Shown piece by piece: positions 23,874 to 24,068 of a DNA stretch of 24,068 nt. The DNA is from a virus. The notes beneath the pieces are model-generated. The model had not been told where the DNA came from. It saw nothing but the letters and a program-made list of their open reading frames with translations, and made no database searches. The translations under genes were made by a program, and so were the position numbers. Numbering within the stretch: position 1 is the stretch's first letter; every line of letters begins with the position of its first letter. Location of the stretch: positions 1-24,068 of IMG/VR virus record IMGVR_UViG_3300042868_007742; one strand, written 5' to 3'.

Positions 23874-24068
23874 CACCGCCCCGCCCTCTTGCTCCCCTTG
23901 CACCTGCACCGCTTGCACCTCAAGCGCCGGCGCCGCAGACCGCAGACCGCTCAGGGCCGCCCGTCCCCGAGCGATGAACCCTTCGAGCTCGCCCAGACTC
24001 ATTTCAGCCAGCGCCTTCTCCGGTTCCCCGACCCGCTCTGCGATGCGGGCAGCCAGACCTTGCCCCGA
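23874..24068 (-). CDS. C-terminal end of an unidentified protein cut by the right edge
   Basis: A minus-strand frame is open from the right edge for 65 codons to TAG at 23871-23873. It reads through a helical, Glu/Arg/Ala-rich stretch (ARIAERVGEPEKALAEM, then LEGFIARGRAALSGL) into a Gln/Val/Gly-rich tail (QVQGEQEGGAV). Composition and orientation fit a real gene, but there is too little to name it. Confidence 0.55.

Noticed and set aside
1-24068. CRISPR arrays, insertion sequences or attachment sites
   Set aside because: I saw no regularly spaced direct repeats, transposase genes, terminal inverted repeats or tRNA-end duplications in the window.

Overview
This window is a section of a tailed-phage genome with a T7-like (podovirus-type) virion assembly module. 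Every gene I can support lies on the minus strand, so transcription runs from high to low coordinates. The genes are tightly packed and often join by 1-17 base overlaps (ATGA, GTGA, TGATG, TAATG). I see no integrase, repressor, phage RNA polymerase, DNA polymerase or lysis gene here, so lifestyle and transcription type are undetermined. Several genes carry clear AAGGAG/GGGAGG-type Shine-Dalgarno (SD) sites, so the bacterial host uses SD initiation. The host cannot be named from the sequence.

Right part (about 21.08-24.07 kb, early/metabolic). It starts with the C-terminus of an unidentified protein cut by the window edge. Next come a deoxynucleoside monophosphate kinase, three small unidentified proteins, the flavin-dependent thymidylate synthase ThyX and two more small proteins. 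The block ends at a strong intrinsic terminator (20987-21021). Kinase and ThyX point to phage-directed dTMP/dNTP supply.

Middle (about 19.0-21.0 kb). A 300-base non-coding stretch leads into a phage tRNA with anticodon CAU whose identity elements (no Watson-Crick 1:72 pair, A11:U24) are those of an initiator tRNA. A strong hairpin follows the tRNA. Then come an Ala/Thr/Asn-repeat tail-fibre-like protein and a Pro/Gln-rich small protein sitting where a small terminase might be expected.

Head and tail module (about 4.8-19.1 kb). The order is large terminase, large portal (739 aa), scaffold-like protein, major capsid protein, terminator hairpin, an unknown 123-aa protein, T7 gp11-like and gp12-like tail tube proteins, a GNAT-like gp13-type protein, an unknown 149-aa protein, a 209-aa structural-type protein, a gp14-like protein and a 654-aa internal-virion-type protein. 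The tail and core order follows T7, while the portal is much longer than T7's.

Left part (1-4820). One uninterrupted reading frame of at least 1606 codons runs off the left edge. It sits where T7 has its giant ejected core proteins, and it carries a segment that I recognise as a ParB/DdrB-like domain of phage 'polyvalent' proteins, followed by Ala/Pro/Gln linkers and coiled coils.

The points most worth following are the phage initiator-type tRNA, a recurring SD-less A/C-rich leader (AACCA...A-rich...ATG) in front of the portal, scaffold and two unknown genes, and the giant polyvalent-like virion protein.
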